NCBI RefSeq assembly: GCF_018343535.1
Contig: NZ_JAGYPF010000002.1
Location: 522,103 to 586,102, forward strand
DNA length: 64,000 bases
DNA from: Neobacillus rhizophilus
GTDB taxonomy: Bacteria > Bacillota > Bacilli > Bacillales > Cytobacillaceae
Direction: 5' to 3'
Positions within the stretch are counted from its first letter, which is position 1. Each line of letters starts with the position of its first letter. The notes below the pieces were generated by a model, which saw only the letters and a program-made list of their open reading frames with translations, did no database searches and was not told the origin of the DNA. Below are positions 1 through 8,711 of this stretch, piece after piece. The position numbers were made by a program, and so were the translations under genes.

Positions 1-995
1 AACGGGAGCTCGCAGAATTTGTAGGTCATGATGCTTGGATTTCGATTATCATTACTGGATTCATTATTCATATTTTGATTTGGATGATATACACAATGCT
101 AAATAATGATAAGGGCGATTTATTTACAATTCACCAACGTACATTCGGGAAATGGATCGGCAATTTATTTAGCCTTCTTTTTATTCTTTATGTTCTCACC
201 ATGGCAATCACAGTGCTTCGGTCGTATATTGAAATCGTTCAAGTGTGGATGTTTCCTTTACTAAAAACATGGCCGTTCGCTTTAGTCTTGTTGCTTATTG
301 TCTATTATGTTGTTACAAGCGGATTCCGCGCCGTTACTGGTATTTGTTTTTTAGCTGTTGTGTTTCCTGCCTATTTGATTCTAACCTTCTTTGTACCAAT
401 TGAATTTTCAAATTTTCGAAATCTGCTGCCCATCTTCGATCATTCCATTTATGATATGGTGAAATCGATTAAGGGAGCATCCTTATCTTTTTCCGGGTTT
501 GAATATTTATTATTTTATTATCCGTTTATTAAAAATCCGGCAAGTTCGCAAAAATATGCGCATTATGGAAATCTTTTTACTACACTCCTATATTTGCTCA
601 TCATGATTGTAACATTGGCCTTCTTTGATCAGGAGTATCTAAAAATCGTCATATGGCCAACGTTAATGATGTGGAAGATTATAAAGTTACCCTTTGTGGA
701 GCGCTTCGAAATAATTGGCGTTACCACGTGGGCAGTCGTGATGATGCCAATTATTTGTCTGATGTTTTGGTCAGCAAGCCGCGGAATTAAGAAGTTGTTT
801 AAGGTTAAACAGAAGAAAGCTCTCGTTGTTCTTTTATTCATTTGTTTTACGATAAGCTGCTTTTTAACAGAAAGAGAAACGATTCAGCAATACAATCAAT
901 GGACGTCAGAAATTGGATTTTATATATTGTTTTGCTATCTGCCTGTTCTTTTTGTTTGTTATCACATTCGGTTTAAGATGGGGAAAAAGATATGA
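1..995 (+). CDS. Spore germination permease, GerAB family (5' end outside window)
   Basis: Integral membrane subunit of a GerA-type germinant receptor, expected in the inner spore membrane, where it senses small-molecule germinants. The frame is open from base 3 and reads RELAEFVGHDAWIS before the first in-frame ATG at 75. That segment matches the conserved N-terminal part of GerAB proteins, so the gene starts upstream of the window and roughly 35 residues are missing. About nine hydrophobic segments are visible, as expected for this APC-like family of about 365 residues. The stop overlaps the start of the next gene (ATGA), which indicates translational coupling to the GerAC subunit. The A subunit would lie upstream, outside the window. 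The specific germinant cannot be read from sequence. Confidence 0.88.
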   Translation, partial: RELAEFVGHDAWISIIITGFIIHILIWMIYTMLNNDKGDLFTIHQRTFGKWIGNLFSLLFILYVLTMAITVLRSYIEIVQVWMFPLLKTWPFALVLLLIVYYVVTSGFRAVTGICFLAVVFPAYLILTFFVPIEFSNFRNLLPIFDHSIYDMVKSIKGASLSFSGFEYLLFYYPFIKNPASSQKYAHYGNLFTTLLYLLIMIVTLAFFDQEYLKIVIWPTLMMWKIIKLPFVERFEIIGVTTWAVVMMPIICLMFWSASRGIKKLFKVKQKKALVVLLFICFTISCFLTERETIQQYNQWTSEIGFYILFCYLPVLFVCYHIRFKMGKKI

Positions 996-2071
996 TGAAA
1001 AAGGCAAAGGCAGCGGCGGTTATCCTCATTCTTTTTTGTGCTTTTGGATTTGGCCGTGTTCCAAAACTGATTTTAGATGATATTAACATGGAATCAGCTG
1101 TCGGATACGACTATGTAAACAAATATATCATTAAAGCAACATCTGTTCTCCCGATATATAAACCTGATAAGAGCGTTGGAAATGAAACATTTACTGCCAG
1201 TGATGAACTGAGTAAGGAAACCCTCAAGAAAATTAATATGGCTTCCTCTAGGCAAATGGTGAACGGCAAATTGGAAGTGGCACTATATAGTAAAGAACTT
1301 GCCAAACAAGGAATTGGCGATCTCATTGATACCTTACAAAGGGATCCTTCTATCAGTGAAAGATTATTTTTGGCGGTTACAGATGAAGAGGCAGAAAGGA
1401 TTTTAAGTAAACGGTATGGTGACCGTGATACGGGTATTTATTTATCCATGTTAATCGAACAAAATATGGATGTAGGTTTGGTGCCCACTTATAATCTTCA
1501 TCAGTTTTTAAACACCTACTACTCCAAGTTAAGCGATCCGTTTTTACCTTTAATCGGACAAAAAGGTAAAGATATTCATATAAAGGGGATTGCATTATTT
1601 AAGGGGGACCGATATGTGAAAAGCCTCCGTCAAGACCATCAATTTATTTTTAAGGCGCTTTTACAGAAGGTCAAGCAGGGGACTTATAAGCTTAGATTAA
1701 GAAAACATCATTTTATTGCCATCGAAAATATTCATACAAAACATAATTTCCATGTAGAGAACAAAAAAAATAAGCCGGAAATCACGATCCAACTAAAGGT
1801 GAATGGAATTATTAGAGAAACGAGGGGGAAAAAGACCAACAAAAAAGCAGTCGAGCATATTAAGAAATTAATGGAGAAACAATTAGAAACACAGGGAACT
1901 GAAATGATTCGCTCGTTTCAAAAATTGCACATTGATCCATTAGGACTAGGGACACAAGTAAGAAGCAGGGTAAGAAACTTTCAAGACCAAAAATGGTTAA
2001 ATCAATACCCGCATATAAAAGTAAATCTAAAAGCACATGTAGATATATTAGAAAAAGGAGTGGTAGATTAG
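992..2071 (+). CDS. Ger(x)C family spore germination protein
   Basis: C subunit of a germinant receptor, 359 residues, the usual length for GerAC/GerBC. It has a hydrophobic N-terminal segment (residues about 5-20) followed by ILDDINMESAVGYDYV, the family's conserved N-terminal block, and a lysine-rich C-terminal domain of mixed strands and helices. Odd feature: GerC proteins are normally lipoproteins with a Gly-Cys lipobox just before Trp-Asp, but here the only nearby Cys is Cys16 in ILFCAF, which is a poor lipobox. The protein may be anchored by an uncleaved signal. The start overlaps the gerAB stop. A rho-independent terminator at 2143-2190 probably ends the operon. Confidence 0.85.
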   Translation: MMKKAKAAAVILILFCAFGFGRVPKLILDDINMESAVGYDYVNKYIIKATSVLPIYKPDKSVGNETFTASDELSKETLKKINMASSRQMVNGKLEVALYSKELAKQGIGDLIDTLQRDPSISERLFLAVTDEEAERILSKRYGDRDTGIYLSMLIEQNMDVGLVPTYNLHQFLNTYYSKLSDPFLPLIGQKGKDIHIKGIALFKGDRYVKSLRQDHQFIFKALLQKVKQGTYKLRLRKHHFIAIENIHTKHNFHVENKKNKPEITIQLKVNGIIRETRGKKTNKKAVEHIKKLMEKQLETQGTEMIRSFQKLHIDPLGLGTQVRSRVRNFQDQKWLNQYPHIKVNLKAHVDILEKGVVD

Positions 2072-2077
2072 GGAGAA

Positions 2078-2106
2078 TGAGGCATGGGGACGGTTCTTAT
2101 GCTTCA
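2078..2106 (+). repeat. REP-like hairpin unit, plus orientation
   Basis: One 29-base copy of the GGGACGGTTCT repeat, starting TGAGGCATG and ending ATGCTTCA, six bases after the gerC stop codon. Confidence 0.85.
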
Positions 2107-2142
2107 TTTTTAGATGAATACTTTTATATGGATTTCTCGAAA

Positions 2143-2194
2143 AAGCGAACCTCTTTTGCTAAAGGAAACTAGCAAGGTGGTTCGCTTGTTTTTC
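2143..2194 (+). terminator. Rho-independent terminator
   Basis: AAGCGAACC pairs with GGTTCGCTT, with a second inner stem TTGCT/AGCAA, followed by GTTTTTC. It probably ends the germination operon. Bases 2195-2439 beyond it hold nothing I can support. Confidence 0.7.
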
Positions 2195-2439
2195 GCCAAT
2201 CATTTTCGTCCCTGGCCTTCGGATTCAGCTTTCCCAGACTCGGCAGTACAAGCCTTTATCTTTAATTATACGTCTGCGTTACCCGGAGAGGAATATTAAT
2301 TTTATTATAAGTATTTTGTAAGAAGCGACACGTGGGTATAATCTATGAAAAAAGTGTCCATCCTTAAAATATAGTATCTTGGGGAAGTTTATTAGATTGG
2401 CAGAAATAGAGATATTTTAAAAGGTAGGGGTGGCTATTA

Positions 2440-2601
2440 ATGACAGTAGAAGAATTAAACAAGATTATCGAAGTAAAAAAGATGGATTTAGAAGAATGTG
2501 AACAAGAGCTTTATAACCGTTACTATCCTTCCATCGTCAGAGTCGCAATGATGAACTACATATTGTCCTTGAAAGAACAAATAAAAGAATATGAAGCGTA
2601 G
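2440..2601 (+). CDS. Small hypothetical protein (53 aa)
   Basis: ATG start preceded by AAGGTAGGGGTGG as a plausible ribosome binding site. The product is acidic-basic and helical (begins MTVEELNKIIEVKKMDLEEC, ends KEQIKEYEA), without signal or membrane segment. I do not recognise the family. The last codons (GAA GCG TAG) lie inside the first repeat unit at 2592-2620, so the repeat supplies the stop codon and the last one or two residues. Confidence 0.55.
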   Translation: MTVEELNKIIEVKKMDLEECEQELYNRYYPSIVRVAMMNYILSLKEQIKEYEA

Positions 2602-2675
2602 GGACGGTTCTCATGCATCATTTTTATTTTGAATTTGGATGGGGAATGATGCAGAAGAACCGTCCCCATGCATCA
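2592..2675. repeat. REP-like inverted pair
   Basis: A plus unit at 2592-2620 and a minus unit at 2647-2675, 26 bases apart. The plus unit overlaps the end of the 53-aa ORF. Confidence 0.88.
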
Positions 2676-2980
2676 CTAATTATTATACAGGTTGATTTAT
2701 AAAAAACCGCCAATTTCCAGCTGGTTGGGTGGTTGCCACTTCGTTTGTAGCACTTTGTCAAAACTTGTAATATAATAATCTTTGAATATGAAACCGTTTT
2801 CAATTATAATGAGAACAGGTGGATGGCGCGTGTGGCCATCATGGTATTGTGCGTAGGGCGGGGCTGATACTGTAAGGCTAGGCATTTAACCGAGGATTAA
2901 AATCTTAAGGTAAAATTATTTTTATTTAGATATGGTGTATGTCTAGAATTCCAAATCACGACGAAGAAAGGGGAAGAGAC

Positions 2981-3118
2981 GTGGAAAAAAGTAAAACTTC
3001 GTTTGACGACTTTTTAAAAGAAGACCGATTTGAACTTCAATCTTATCTCACTTACCTGTTTACCCGTATTTCCGACTATTTTCCGGAACAAACAGAAGAA
3101 AACATTATCAATCAATAA
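2981..3118 (+). CDS. Small hypothetical protein (45 aa)
   Basis: GTG start with GAAAGGGGAAGAG just upstream. The 45-residue product starts MEKSKTSFDDFLKEDRFELQ, is acidic and has an amphipathic aromatic middle (YLTYLFTRISDYF). There is no known domain. It is followed 35 bases later by a strong terminator, which supports a real short transcript. Confidence 0.5.
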   Translation: MEKSKTSFDDFLKEDRFELQSYLTYLFTRISDYFPEQTEENIINQ

Positions 3119-3152
3119 AACATGGAGACAAATAAATGAGCAAAAATAAATA

Positions 3153-3193
3153 AAGCGGCCAATTTCAGTTTAAATGAAATTGGCCGCTTTTTT
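3153..3193. terminator. Strong rho-independent terminator
   Basis: AAGCGGCCAATTTCA pairs perfectly with TGAAATTGGCCGCTT around a 7-base loop and is followed by TTTT. It ends the 45-aa gene. Confidence 0.9.
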
Positions 3194-3275
3194 GATGCAT
3201 GGTGACGGTTCTTGTGCACCAAACGTGTCCCTGTGAACCAACAAAATGAGGCATGAGAACCGTCCCTATGCATCA
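3193..3275. repeat. REP-like inverted pair
   Basis: A plus unit at 3193-3221 (diverged, GGTGACGG) and a minus unit at 3247-3275, between the terminator and the convergent EamA gene. Confidence 0.85.
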
Positions 3276-3277
3276 TC

Positions 3278-4177
3278 CTACGAGGCGACCCGCAATATCA
3301 GGATGCCGATAAAGGCCAGGATGAGGCCAGTGACTTCGCGTCTGTTCCAGGCTTCTTTGAGGTAGAAGCGGGCGTAAAGAATGACAAAGACCACGTTCAT
3401 GGCGACGATGGCAGAGACAATTCCGGTAATCCCATCGCGGAAGGCTGGGAAGATTAAAATCATACCTGCTGCATTGGTGATTCCCACTCCCATTCCAACA
3501 CCGAGTGTTTTTTTCACGGTCCAGCTGCCGGCACGCTCCGTTAACCCTGTTTCAACAGCGGCTGCGGCTTCATGCCGGGCTTTGTTTGCTTTGGCGTTGC
3601 CCAGTGCCCATGATAGTCCGAACAAGACGGCACCAGTTGCAAACATGACCGTTAAAGCAGGAAACGTTGACGCGCCAGACAAAGTAGCTAGTTTTACGGT
3701 CGTGTCGGTAAACCCGAAAAACAGCATCGTCAAGATTCCCCATTGAATCCCTTTTAATTGATTGAGCTTTAAATCCTGTGAATATTTGATTAAAAGCAGA
3801 CCAACCAAAACGATGAAAAATGCGGTAAACTGCCACGTTGAAAGTGCTTCGCGCCAAAGGATGTAAGCAAGAATCACGACTACCAGCGGCGGCAGTCCTG
3901 TAAATAATGCGATAATCGAGGCCTTGCCGACGGCATAACCCTTATACATCGAGGCATTTGCGATAAACGAAAATAGCCCCAAAAAGAAACCTAACAATGC
4001 TTCAATAGTCCACGGCTGCTGGAAGACTACATTACTGGCAAGGGTGATAACGGTTCCAGAAATATAAACGCCTAACAGCATAAGATTACGATCAATCGGC
4101 CGCTGCGAGGTCCAATGATAAAGTATTCCCCTCAATCCAAAACAAGTAGCTGCCAAAACAGCAAAAACAAACCACAT
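3278..4177 (-). CDS. EamA/DMT family transporter
   Basis: A 299-residue membrane protein with about ten hydrophobic segments and the internal two-fold repeat of the drug/metabolite transporter superfamily (the second EamA half begins near GIQWGILTMLFFGFTDT). It would move a small metabolite across the cytoplasmic membrane; the substrate is not readable. ATG start with AGGAGAG upstream on the minus strand. The stop codon lies two bases from a REP-like unit. Ten-helix topology and length are typical of the family. Confidence 0.85.
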   Translation of the reverse strand: MWFVFAVLAATCFGLRGILYHWTSQRPIDRNLMLLGVYISGTVITLASNVVFQQPWTIEALLGFFLGLFSFIANASMYKGYAVGKASIIALFTGLPPLVVVILAYILWREALSTWQFTAFFIVLVGLLLIKYSQDLKLNQLKGIQWGILTMLFFGFTDTTVKLATLSGASTFPALTVMFATGAVLFGLSWALGNAKANKARHEAAAAVETGLTERAGSWTVKKTLGVGMGVGITNAAGMILIFPAFRDGITGIVSAIVAMNVVFVILYARFYLKEAWNRREVTGLILAFIGILILRVAS

Positions 4178-4282
4178 AGCAAACTCTCCTAAACTTTAAA
4201 ATACACTCCTTCTAGTATACATCAAGCGCTTACATGGCGGGGTTTAGTTTTTTTGTCATTTTATGGGGGTTAATTTTAGGTA

Positions 4283-4363
4283 TGGGGCATGGGGACGGTT
4301 CTCGTGCATCATTCATAGATGATTTTGGATAAAGTGAGGCAAGAGAACCGTCCCCATGCATCA
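4283..4363. repeat. REP-like inverted pair
   Basis: A plus unit at 4283-4311 and a minus unit at 4335-4363 in the gap between divergent genes. Confidence 0.88.
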
Positions 4364-4476
4364 GCTTTTTGTCGAAATTTTGAATTCTGGCTGGGGAAAA
4401 TTATTTTTTATGATAGATATAGTAAAATTGTCATTAGATAAATATGCCCATTGATTTGTGTTTGGGGGAGAATCGT

Positions 4477-5463
4477 TTGAAGCTTAGAATGAATGATGTA
4501 TTAAATAATCCAGTTGTTTTTCGTTATGGTTTTATAATTCTTATGGGGATTAATATTTTTTTTCATTTCCTTAAAATGGGGGAGCAAAATTTATATATTG
4601 GTTTTATCCTCGCTGTCGTTTTTTTTGGCATCGGCTATTATCGGCGGTCCACTTCATTCTTGGTTACCGTAACCACGTTGGTGGTTTATAGCAGGTTCCA
4701 GCTTGACCTGCAGTCTAACACGTTACTAAGGTTCATGATCCTAGAAGTTACTTATCTTATCATTCTGTATATTTCGGTTGGATTCATGAAAAAAAGCCAG
4801 AAGATAAAGGATGATCATTTAGAATTAATCTCTGCTTTATCCAATGCATTAGATTCAAGGGATACCTATACATCCGGACATTCCCACAATGTATCGGACT
4901 ATGCCGTAAAAATCGCTAAGCAATTGAAATTACCAAATGAGATGATTGAAACCGTCAGAATAGGAGGATTGCTGCACGATATTGGAAAAATCGGGGTCCC
5001 TGAATCCATCCTTTTAAAGCCAGGAAAATTAACGGAGAAGGAATTTTCTTTTATAAAAAAACACCCCGTAATTGGCTGCGAAATGATTCAACACGTGAAA
5101 GAGTTTCAAGATAAGGGGATTTTAGACATCGTTTTATACCATCATGAAAGATTCGATGGAAAGGGCTATCCAAGCGGATTAAAAGGGGAAGAGATCCCAT
5201 TATCCGCTCGAGTCGTCGCGGTTGCGGACACCTTTGATGCCATCATTTCAAAACGTGCCTACAGTCCAGAGGTGCCGTTGGAATTGGCGCTGCTAGAGAT
5301 TGAAAAAAATAAAGGGAAGCAATTCGACCCTGAAATTGCGGATGCTTTTCTAAGCCTATTCCAAAGGAAAAAAGAAGACATCATAATGAAGAGAAACGAC
5401 CATTTTCCTATCGGCAGCATATTGGCCAAAAAACAAAAGGGCCGTTTCACCGGCACACTTTAA
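4477..5463 (+). CDS. HD-GYP domain protein, probable c-di-GMP phosphodiesterase
   Basis: About four or five N-terminal membrane segments, then an HD-GYP hydrolase domain. Visible signatures are HSHNVSDYA, the HD pair in LLHDIGKIGVPE, HHERFDGKGYPSGLKG with the GYP motif, and VADTFDAI. The family hydrolyses cyclic di-GMP using a metal centre. I chose TTG at 4477 because GGGGGAG lies six bases upstream; the in-frame ATG at 4444 has no ribosome binding site. The next gene, five bases downstream, is a GGDEF protein, so synthesis and breakdown of the same messenger may be co-expressed. Confidence 0.87.
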   Translation: MKLRMNDVLNNPVVFRYGFIILMGINIFFHFLKMGEQNLYIGFILAVVFFGIGYYRRSTSFLVTVTTLVVYSRFQLDLQSNTLLRFMILEVTYLIILYISVGFMKKSQKIKDDHLELISALSNALDSRDTYTSGHSHNVSDYAVKIAKQLKLPNEMIETVRIGGLLHDIGKIGVPESILLKPGKLTEKEFSFIKKHPVIGCEMIQHVKEFQDKGILDIVLYHHERFDGKGYPSGLKGEEIPLSARVVAVADTFDAIISKRAYSPEVPLELALLEIEKNKGKQFDPEIADAFLSLFQRKKEDIIMKRNDHFPIGSILAKKQKGRFTGTL

Positions 5464-5468
5464 AAACC

Positions 5469-6164
5469 GTGAGAATAGTCCATATGAAACTTTCCGAAGG
5501 GGTAAAGAATTTTTTAAATGATAAGAAGGATGATGGTCTTATGGGAATAAAAGGCAGGGTTGTAACGTTCTTGATGGTTTTAATCATTAATTCCTTATAT
5601 ATGAGCTATTATTTTTATAGGGATGGATATATAAGCTGGTTTGAAATAATCGGATTGCCTATTATGCTTGCGTTTGCTTGGTGGTTCGGGAAACAATATG
5701 ATATTGCCATCTATTATTCAGAAAAGGATATCCTTACGACACTTTACAATAGAAGATTTGTTGAAAAGTATATTTCTACACAGAAGGGCCAAAACTTTGC
5801 TCTTTTACTGCTGGATGTGAATGATTTTAAAGTGATAAATGATGTTTATGGCCATAAAGCCGGTGATCAATATTTAATGACGATCGCTGCTCAATTAAAG
5901 AATAGTGTAAAGGAAAAGGATATCCTCGCACGGTGGGGTGGAGATGAATTTTTAATCATTACCCCAGGAACCAAGAAAAAGGAAAATTTGGCTGAAATGA
6001 TGGACAAAATTCATAAAAATCTAAAAGACGTATCACCTGTTGAGGTTGAAATCCGCGTATCCATCGGTGCAGCCCTATATCCCAGCGAAGGAAAAACATT
6101 TGATGACCTATTGAAATTAGCTGATAAGAACATGTACAGCATGAAGGCGCTTAAGCATGGGTGA
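5469..6164 (+). CDS. Membrane GGDEF domain protein, probable diguanylate cyclase
   Basis: Two membrane segments, then a GGDEF domain with LTTLYNRRFVEKY, LLLDVNDFKVINDVYGH and an intact RWGGDEF active site, so cyclase activity is expected. The position of the inhibitory RxxD site reads KEKD, so product inhibition through the I-site is probably absent. The start is uncertain: GTG 5469 has no ribosome binding site, ATG 5484 is weak, and ATG 5541 has AAGGATG upstream. It is downstream of the HD-GYP gene in the same orientation. Its TGA stop is also the first three bases of a REP-like unit. Confidence 0.85.
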   Translation: MRIVHMKLSEGVKNFLNDKKDDGLMGIKGRVVTFLMVLIINSLYMSYYFYRDGYISWFEIIGLPIMLAFAWWFGKQYDIAIYYSEKDILTTLYNRRFVEKYISTQKGQNFALLLLDVNDFKVINDVYGHKAGDQYLMTIAAQLKNSVKEKDILARWGGDEFLIITPGTKKKENLAEMMDKIHKNLKDVSPVEVEIRVSIGAALYPSEGKTFDDLLKLADKNMYSMKALKHG

Positions 6165-6190
6165 GGCATGGGGACGGTTCTTGTGCATCA
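6162..6190 (+). repeat. REP-like unit sharing the GGDEF stop codon
   Basis: A plus unit whose first TGA is the stop codon of the gene ending at 6164. Confidence 0.88.
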
Positions 6191-6206
6191 ATTTTGTCTG
6201 CGAAGT

Positions 6207-6255
6207 AAGGGGACGGTTAAGCTGGCAAAAGCCAGAAGAACCGTCCCCTTGGTTT
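6207..6255. terminator. REP-derived hairpin terminator
   Basis: AAGGGGACGGTT pairs with AACCGTCCCCTT, with an inner CTGGC/GCCAG stem, followed by GGTTTTT. It looks like two opposed repeat units fused into one long hairpin that now acts as a terminator. Confidence 0.65.
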
Positions 6256-6338
6256 TTCCCGTCTTTTACAATTCTTACAATCTCAAAAGTATTAGTATCC
6301 TATAAACTCCTAATACTATCTCCATAAGGAGGCAGTTT

Positions 6339-6848
6339 ATGAACTTCGATTATTTTATTATCGCAATGATTTGGATTGTTTCTATTATTACTTTACTTAT
6401 AGTCGTGCCGAGGTCAAGAATTCGGGAGTATATGGCAGTTTTTTTCTTTTTTCAGTCATTAACTCGGATTTTTGGCATTGTTCTTACAGCCTTTGGCGCC
6501 TTATCATCAGAAGTTCGCCTATTTGAAAGAGCAACCAAAATTAGTTTTACCTCGGAGTTTATGTTCTATCCGACCATGGCCGTTGTCTTTCATCGATGGT
6601 ATCCTGACCAGGGCGGGAAATTAAGAGTGGTTCTCCATTACGTTGTGTTCACTGGGGTCATTATTTTATATATGTATTTACTAGCGACGTTTACCAGAAT
6701 TATGCGAGTCGATGCTCAGCAACTAATTAGATTCTTTTTTAATTTTGTATTTGAGTTTTGGACCTGCAGAAGATATGTCTTATGGCTTATGGGAACCACA
6801 AAACTACAGGCTTATCATGGAGTGGGAGGATCGGAAGAATGGAAGTGA
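6339..6848 (+). CDS. CBO0543 family membrane protein
   Basis: A 169-residue protein with four or five hydrophobic segments. The motif FTSEFMFYPTMAVVFHRWYP resembles the EFWVYP block of the CBO0543 family, a group of small membrane proteins common in spore-formers whose function is not known. ATG follows AAGGAGG (6327-6333). Its end overlaps the next, paralogous gene by ten bases. The last 30 residues after FEFWTCRRY are unlike the family and may reflect a short frame change. Confidence 0.7.
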   Translation: MNFDYFIIAMIWIVSIITLLIVVPRSRIREYMAVFFFFQSLTRIFGIVLTAFGALSSEVRLFERATKISFTSEFMFYPTMAVVFHRWYPDQGGKLRVVLHYVVFTGVIILYMYLLATFTRIMRVDAQQLIRFFFNFVFEFWTCRRYVLWLMGTTKLQAYHGVGGSEEWK

Positions 6849-7294
6849 CATTCCTCTATGCAATCTGGTCCATCACCATCTTCTCATTGGTCTTAATCCC
6901 TAAAAAACGTTTAAATGAAGCAAGTGTCATTTTTGTTTTTCAGCAGTTAATAACTTGGTCTTTAGGCCTTATCGTGGCAGAATTAAATTGGATCGAATAC
7001 CCAGTCCGGGAGTTTGCTTCGGTTAACAGAACAAGTTTCACCTTTGAGTTTTGGGTATATCCTCTCATTAGTGTTTTTTATGTCTTGCACTATCCGGTCC
7101 ATAAAAGTATTTGGAAACGTATATTTTACACATCTATTATCACAACTGTCTTAATCATTTCAGAAATCCTGTTTGAAAAATTCACCGACCTTATTGAATA
7201 CATCCATTGGGAATGGTACGTTTCCTGGATTTCAGTCTACGCCACCCTATACATAGCTCAACGTTTCCATCGGTGGTTTTTTAAATTTGAATGA
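6839..7294 (+). CDS. CBO0543 family membrane protein (paralogue)
   Basis: A 151-residue paralogue of the preceding gene with EFWVYPLISVFYVLHYP, about five membrane segments and a WEWYVSWISVYATLYIAQR C-terminus. I chose ATG 6839 because GGGAGGA lies eight bases upstream; the longer open frame from 6758 has no ribosome binding site. The ten-base overlap with the gene before suggests coupling, possibly as partners in one complex. Its TGA stop is the first triplet of a repeat unit. Confidence 0.72.
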   Translation: MEVTFLYAIWSITIFSLVLIPKKRLNEASVIFVFQQLITWSLGLIVAELNWIEYPVREFASVNRTSFTFEFWVYPLISVFYVLHYPVHKSIWKRIFYTSIITTVLIISEILFEKFTDLIEYIHWEWYVSWISVYATLYIAQRFHRWFFKFE

Positions 7295-7407
7295 TGCATG
7301 GGGACGGTTCTCATGCATCATTTTTTTTTTTGGTGGTGAAGCATGGGGACGTTCTCGTGCATCATTTTTTTGGGGTGGTGAGGCACGAGAACCGTCCCCA
7401 TGTTTCA
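7292..7407. repeat. REP-like cluster of three units
   Basis: Plus units at 7292-7320 (sharing the upstream stop codon) and 7337-7364 (one G lost from the core), and a minus unit at 7379-7407. Confidence 0.88.
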
Positions 7408-7518
7408 ATCTGAGACTTTTGTTGTATTCAATTATTTTGTGAAAAAGTTTATTATATTGCGTTGTGATGGTTTGAATTTATATAGAAGTCTCATAAAAAG
7501 AGGGAAGGTATTTTAGAA

Positions 7519-8634
7519 ATGTCTTTGGATTCATTTGTAATGGCTTTTTCAATGGCGGACATAGACTATGAGATGTTAAAAAACTTAGGGATCTCGATTG
7601 GGATTTTGGCTGTATTTATTCTTTTTAGAAACCTGTTTACTAAATATGTGTTTCAGTTGATTGTAAAATTGGCCCGCAAAACACCGACTGAATTTTTAAC
7701 ACAAATCTGCTTAAGTTTTGAACGACCTTTAGGTTGGGCGTTCATTATTGTAGGTTTGTATCTAGCGATGGATTATTTTCCTTTTATGGAGCAGCAAAAT
7801 GCGTTGTTTATCAAATTTTTGCGTTCGATGATCATTGTTTTAATAACATGGGGCTTGTTTAATTTGTCCTCTCCTTCCTCAGGGATCTTAATCAGTGTTA
7901 ACGAAAAAATGAGCAATAAGATTGATTTAATTTTGCTTCCGTTTATTTCAAGGACCATTCGCGTCATTATTATTGCCATTAGTATCAGTATTATCGGGCA
8001 GGAATTTAATTATGATGTAAATGGATTGGTTGCGGGCCTTGGTTTAGGGGGACTTGCCTTTGCTTTAGCAGCAAAGGAAGCCGTAGGGAATCTCATTGGC
8101 GGGGTCGTGATTGTAACCGAAAAGCCATTTTCTATTGGAGATTGGATCAAGACGCCGAGTGTTGAGGGGATTGTCGAAGATATCAATTTCAGAAGCACGA
8201 AGGTTCGAACCTTTAGCCAAGCTCTGGTTACTGTTCCGAATGCAACACTCGCAAACGAAGCGATTACGAACTGGAGCCGAATGGGAAAAAGAAAGATCGA
8301 TTTTCACTTAAGACTTAACTATAAAACTACCAAAGAGGATATTCAAAGAGTTGTAAGTCGCATCCGACAATTGTTGGGGACTCATGAAGAAATCCATCCG
8401 GATACGATTATGGTGGCGTTTGATCATTATAATGAGAGCAGTCTTGATGTTCTTGTCTATTTTTTTACAAATACAACGGTTTGGGCAGAACACGTTAGGA
8501 TTAAACATGAAATCAACTTAGAAATCATGGGGATATTGGAGCAAGAGGGAGTAGAAGTCGCTTTCCCATCCCGAAACATTTACGTATCTCCACAAACAAA
8601 CGAAGTATTTCAAACCATGGGATCTATTGATTGA
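7519..8634 (+). CDS. Mechanosensitive ion channel, MscS family
   Basis: A 371-residue protein with four or five N-terminal membrane segments, then the MscS pore helix and beta domain. The pore helix is glycine/alanine rich (VAGLGLGGLAFALAAKEAVGNLIGG), followed by EKPFSIGDWI, VEDINFRSTKVRTF and VPNATLANEAITNWSR, all family signatures. It would release solutes on hypo-osmotic shock. ATG 7519 is preceded by AGAGGGAAGG. It resembles YhdY-type channels of Bacillus. It is monocistronic and convergent with the HAD gene across a bidirectional terminator. Confidence 0.92.
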   Translation: MSLDSFVMAFSMADIDYEMLKNLGISIGILAVFILFRNLFTKYVFQLIVKLARKTPTEFLTQICLSFERPLGWAFIIVGLYLAMDYFPFMEQQNALFIKFLRSMIIVLITWGLFNLSSPSSGILISVNEKMSNKIDLILLPFISRTIRVIIIAISISIIGQEFNYDVNGLVAGLGLGGLAFALAAKEAVGNLIGGVVIVTEKPFSIGDWIKTPSVEGIVEDINFRSTKVRTFSQALVTVPNATLANEAITNWSRMGKRKIDFHLRLNYKTTKEDIQRVVSRIRQLLGTHEEIHPDTIMVAFDHYNESSLDVLVYFFTNTTVWAEHVRIKHEINLEIMGILEQEGVEVAFPSRNIYVSPQTNEVFQTMGSID

Positions 8635-8635
8635 G

Positions 8636-8664
8636 TGAGGCATGGGGACGGTTCTTGTGCATCA
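8636..8664 (+). repeat. REP-like unit
   Basis: A plus unit two bases after the mscS-type gene's stop codon. Confidence 0.87.
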
Positions 8665-8670
8665 AAAAAA

Positions 8671-8706
8671 GGGGTTTGGCTGCTAAAAAGCCAAACCCTA
8701 TTTTTG
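8671..8706. terminator. Bidirectional terminator
   Basis: GGGTTTGGC pairs with GCCAAACCC, with A-rich and T-rich flanks on both sides, between convergent genes. Confidence 0.85.
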
Positions 8707-8711
8707 TCTTA

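Noticed and set aside
2114..2299. A 61-residue frame after the germination operon
   Set aside because: It runs through the terminator hairpin at 2143-2194 and has no ribosome binding site.
2697..2885. A 62-residue minus-strand frame
   Set aside because: No ribosome binding site and no recognised family; the composition is protein-like but too weak to call.
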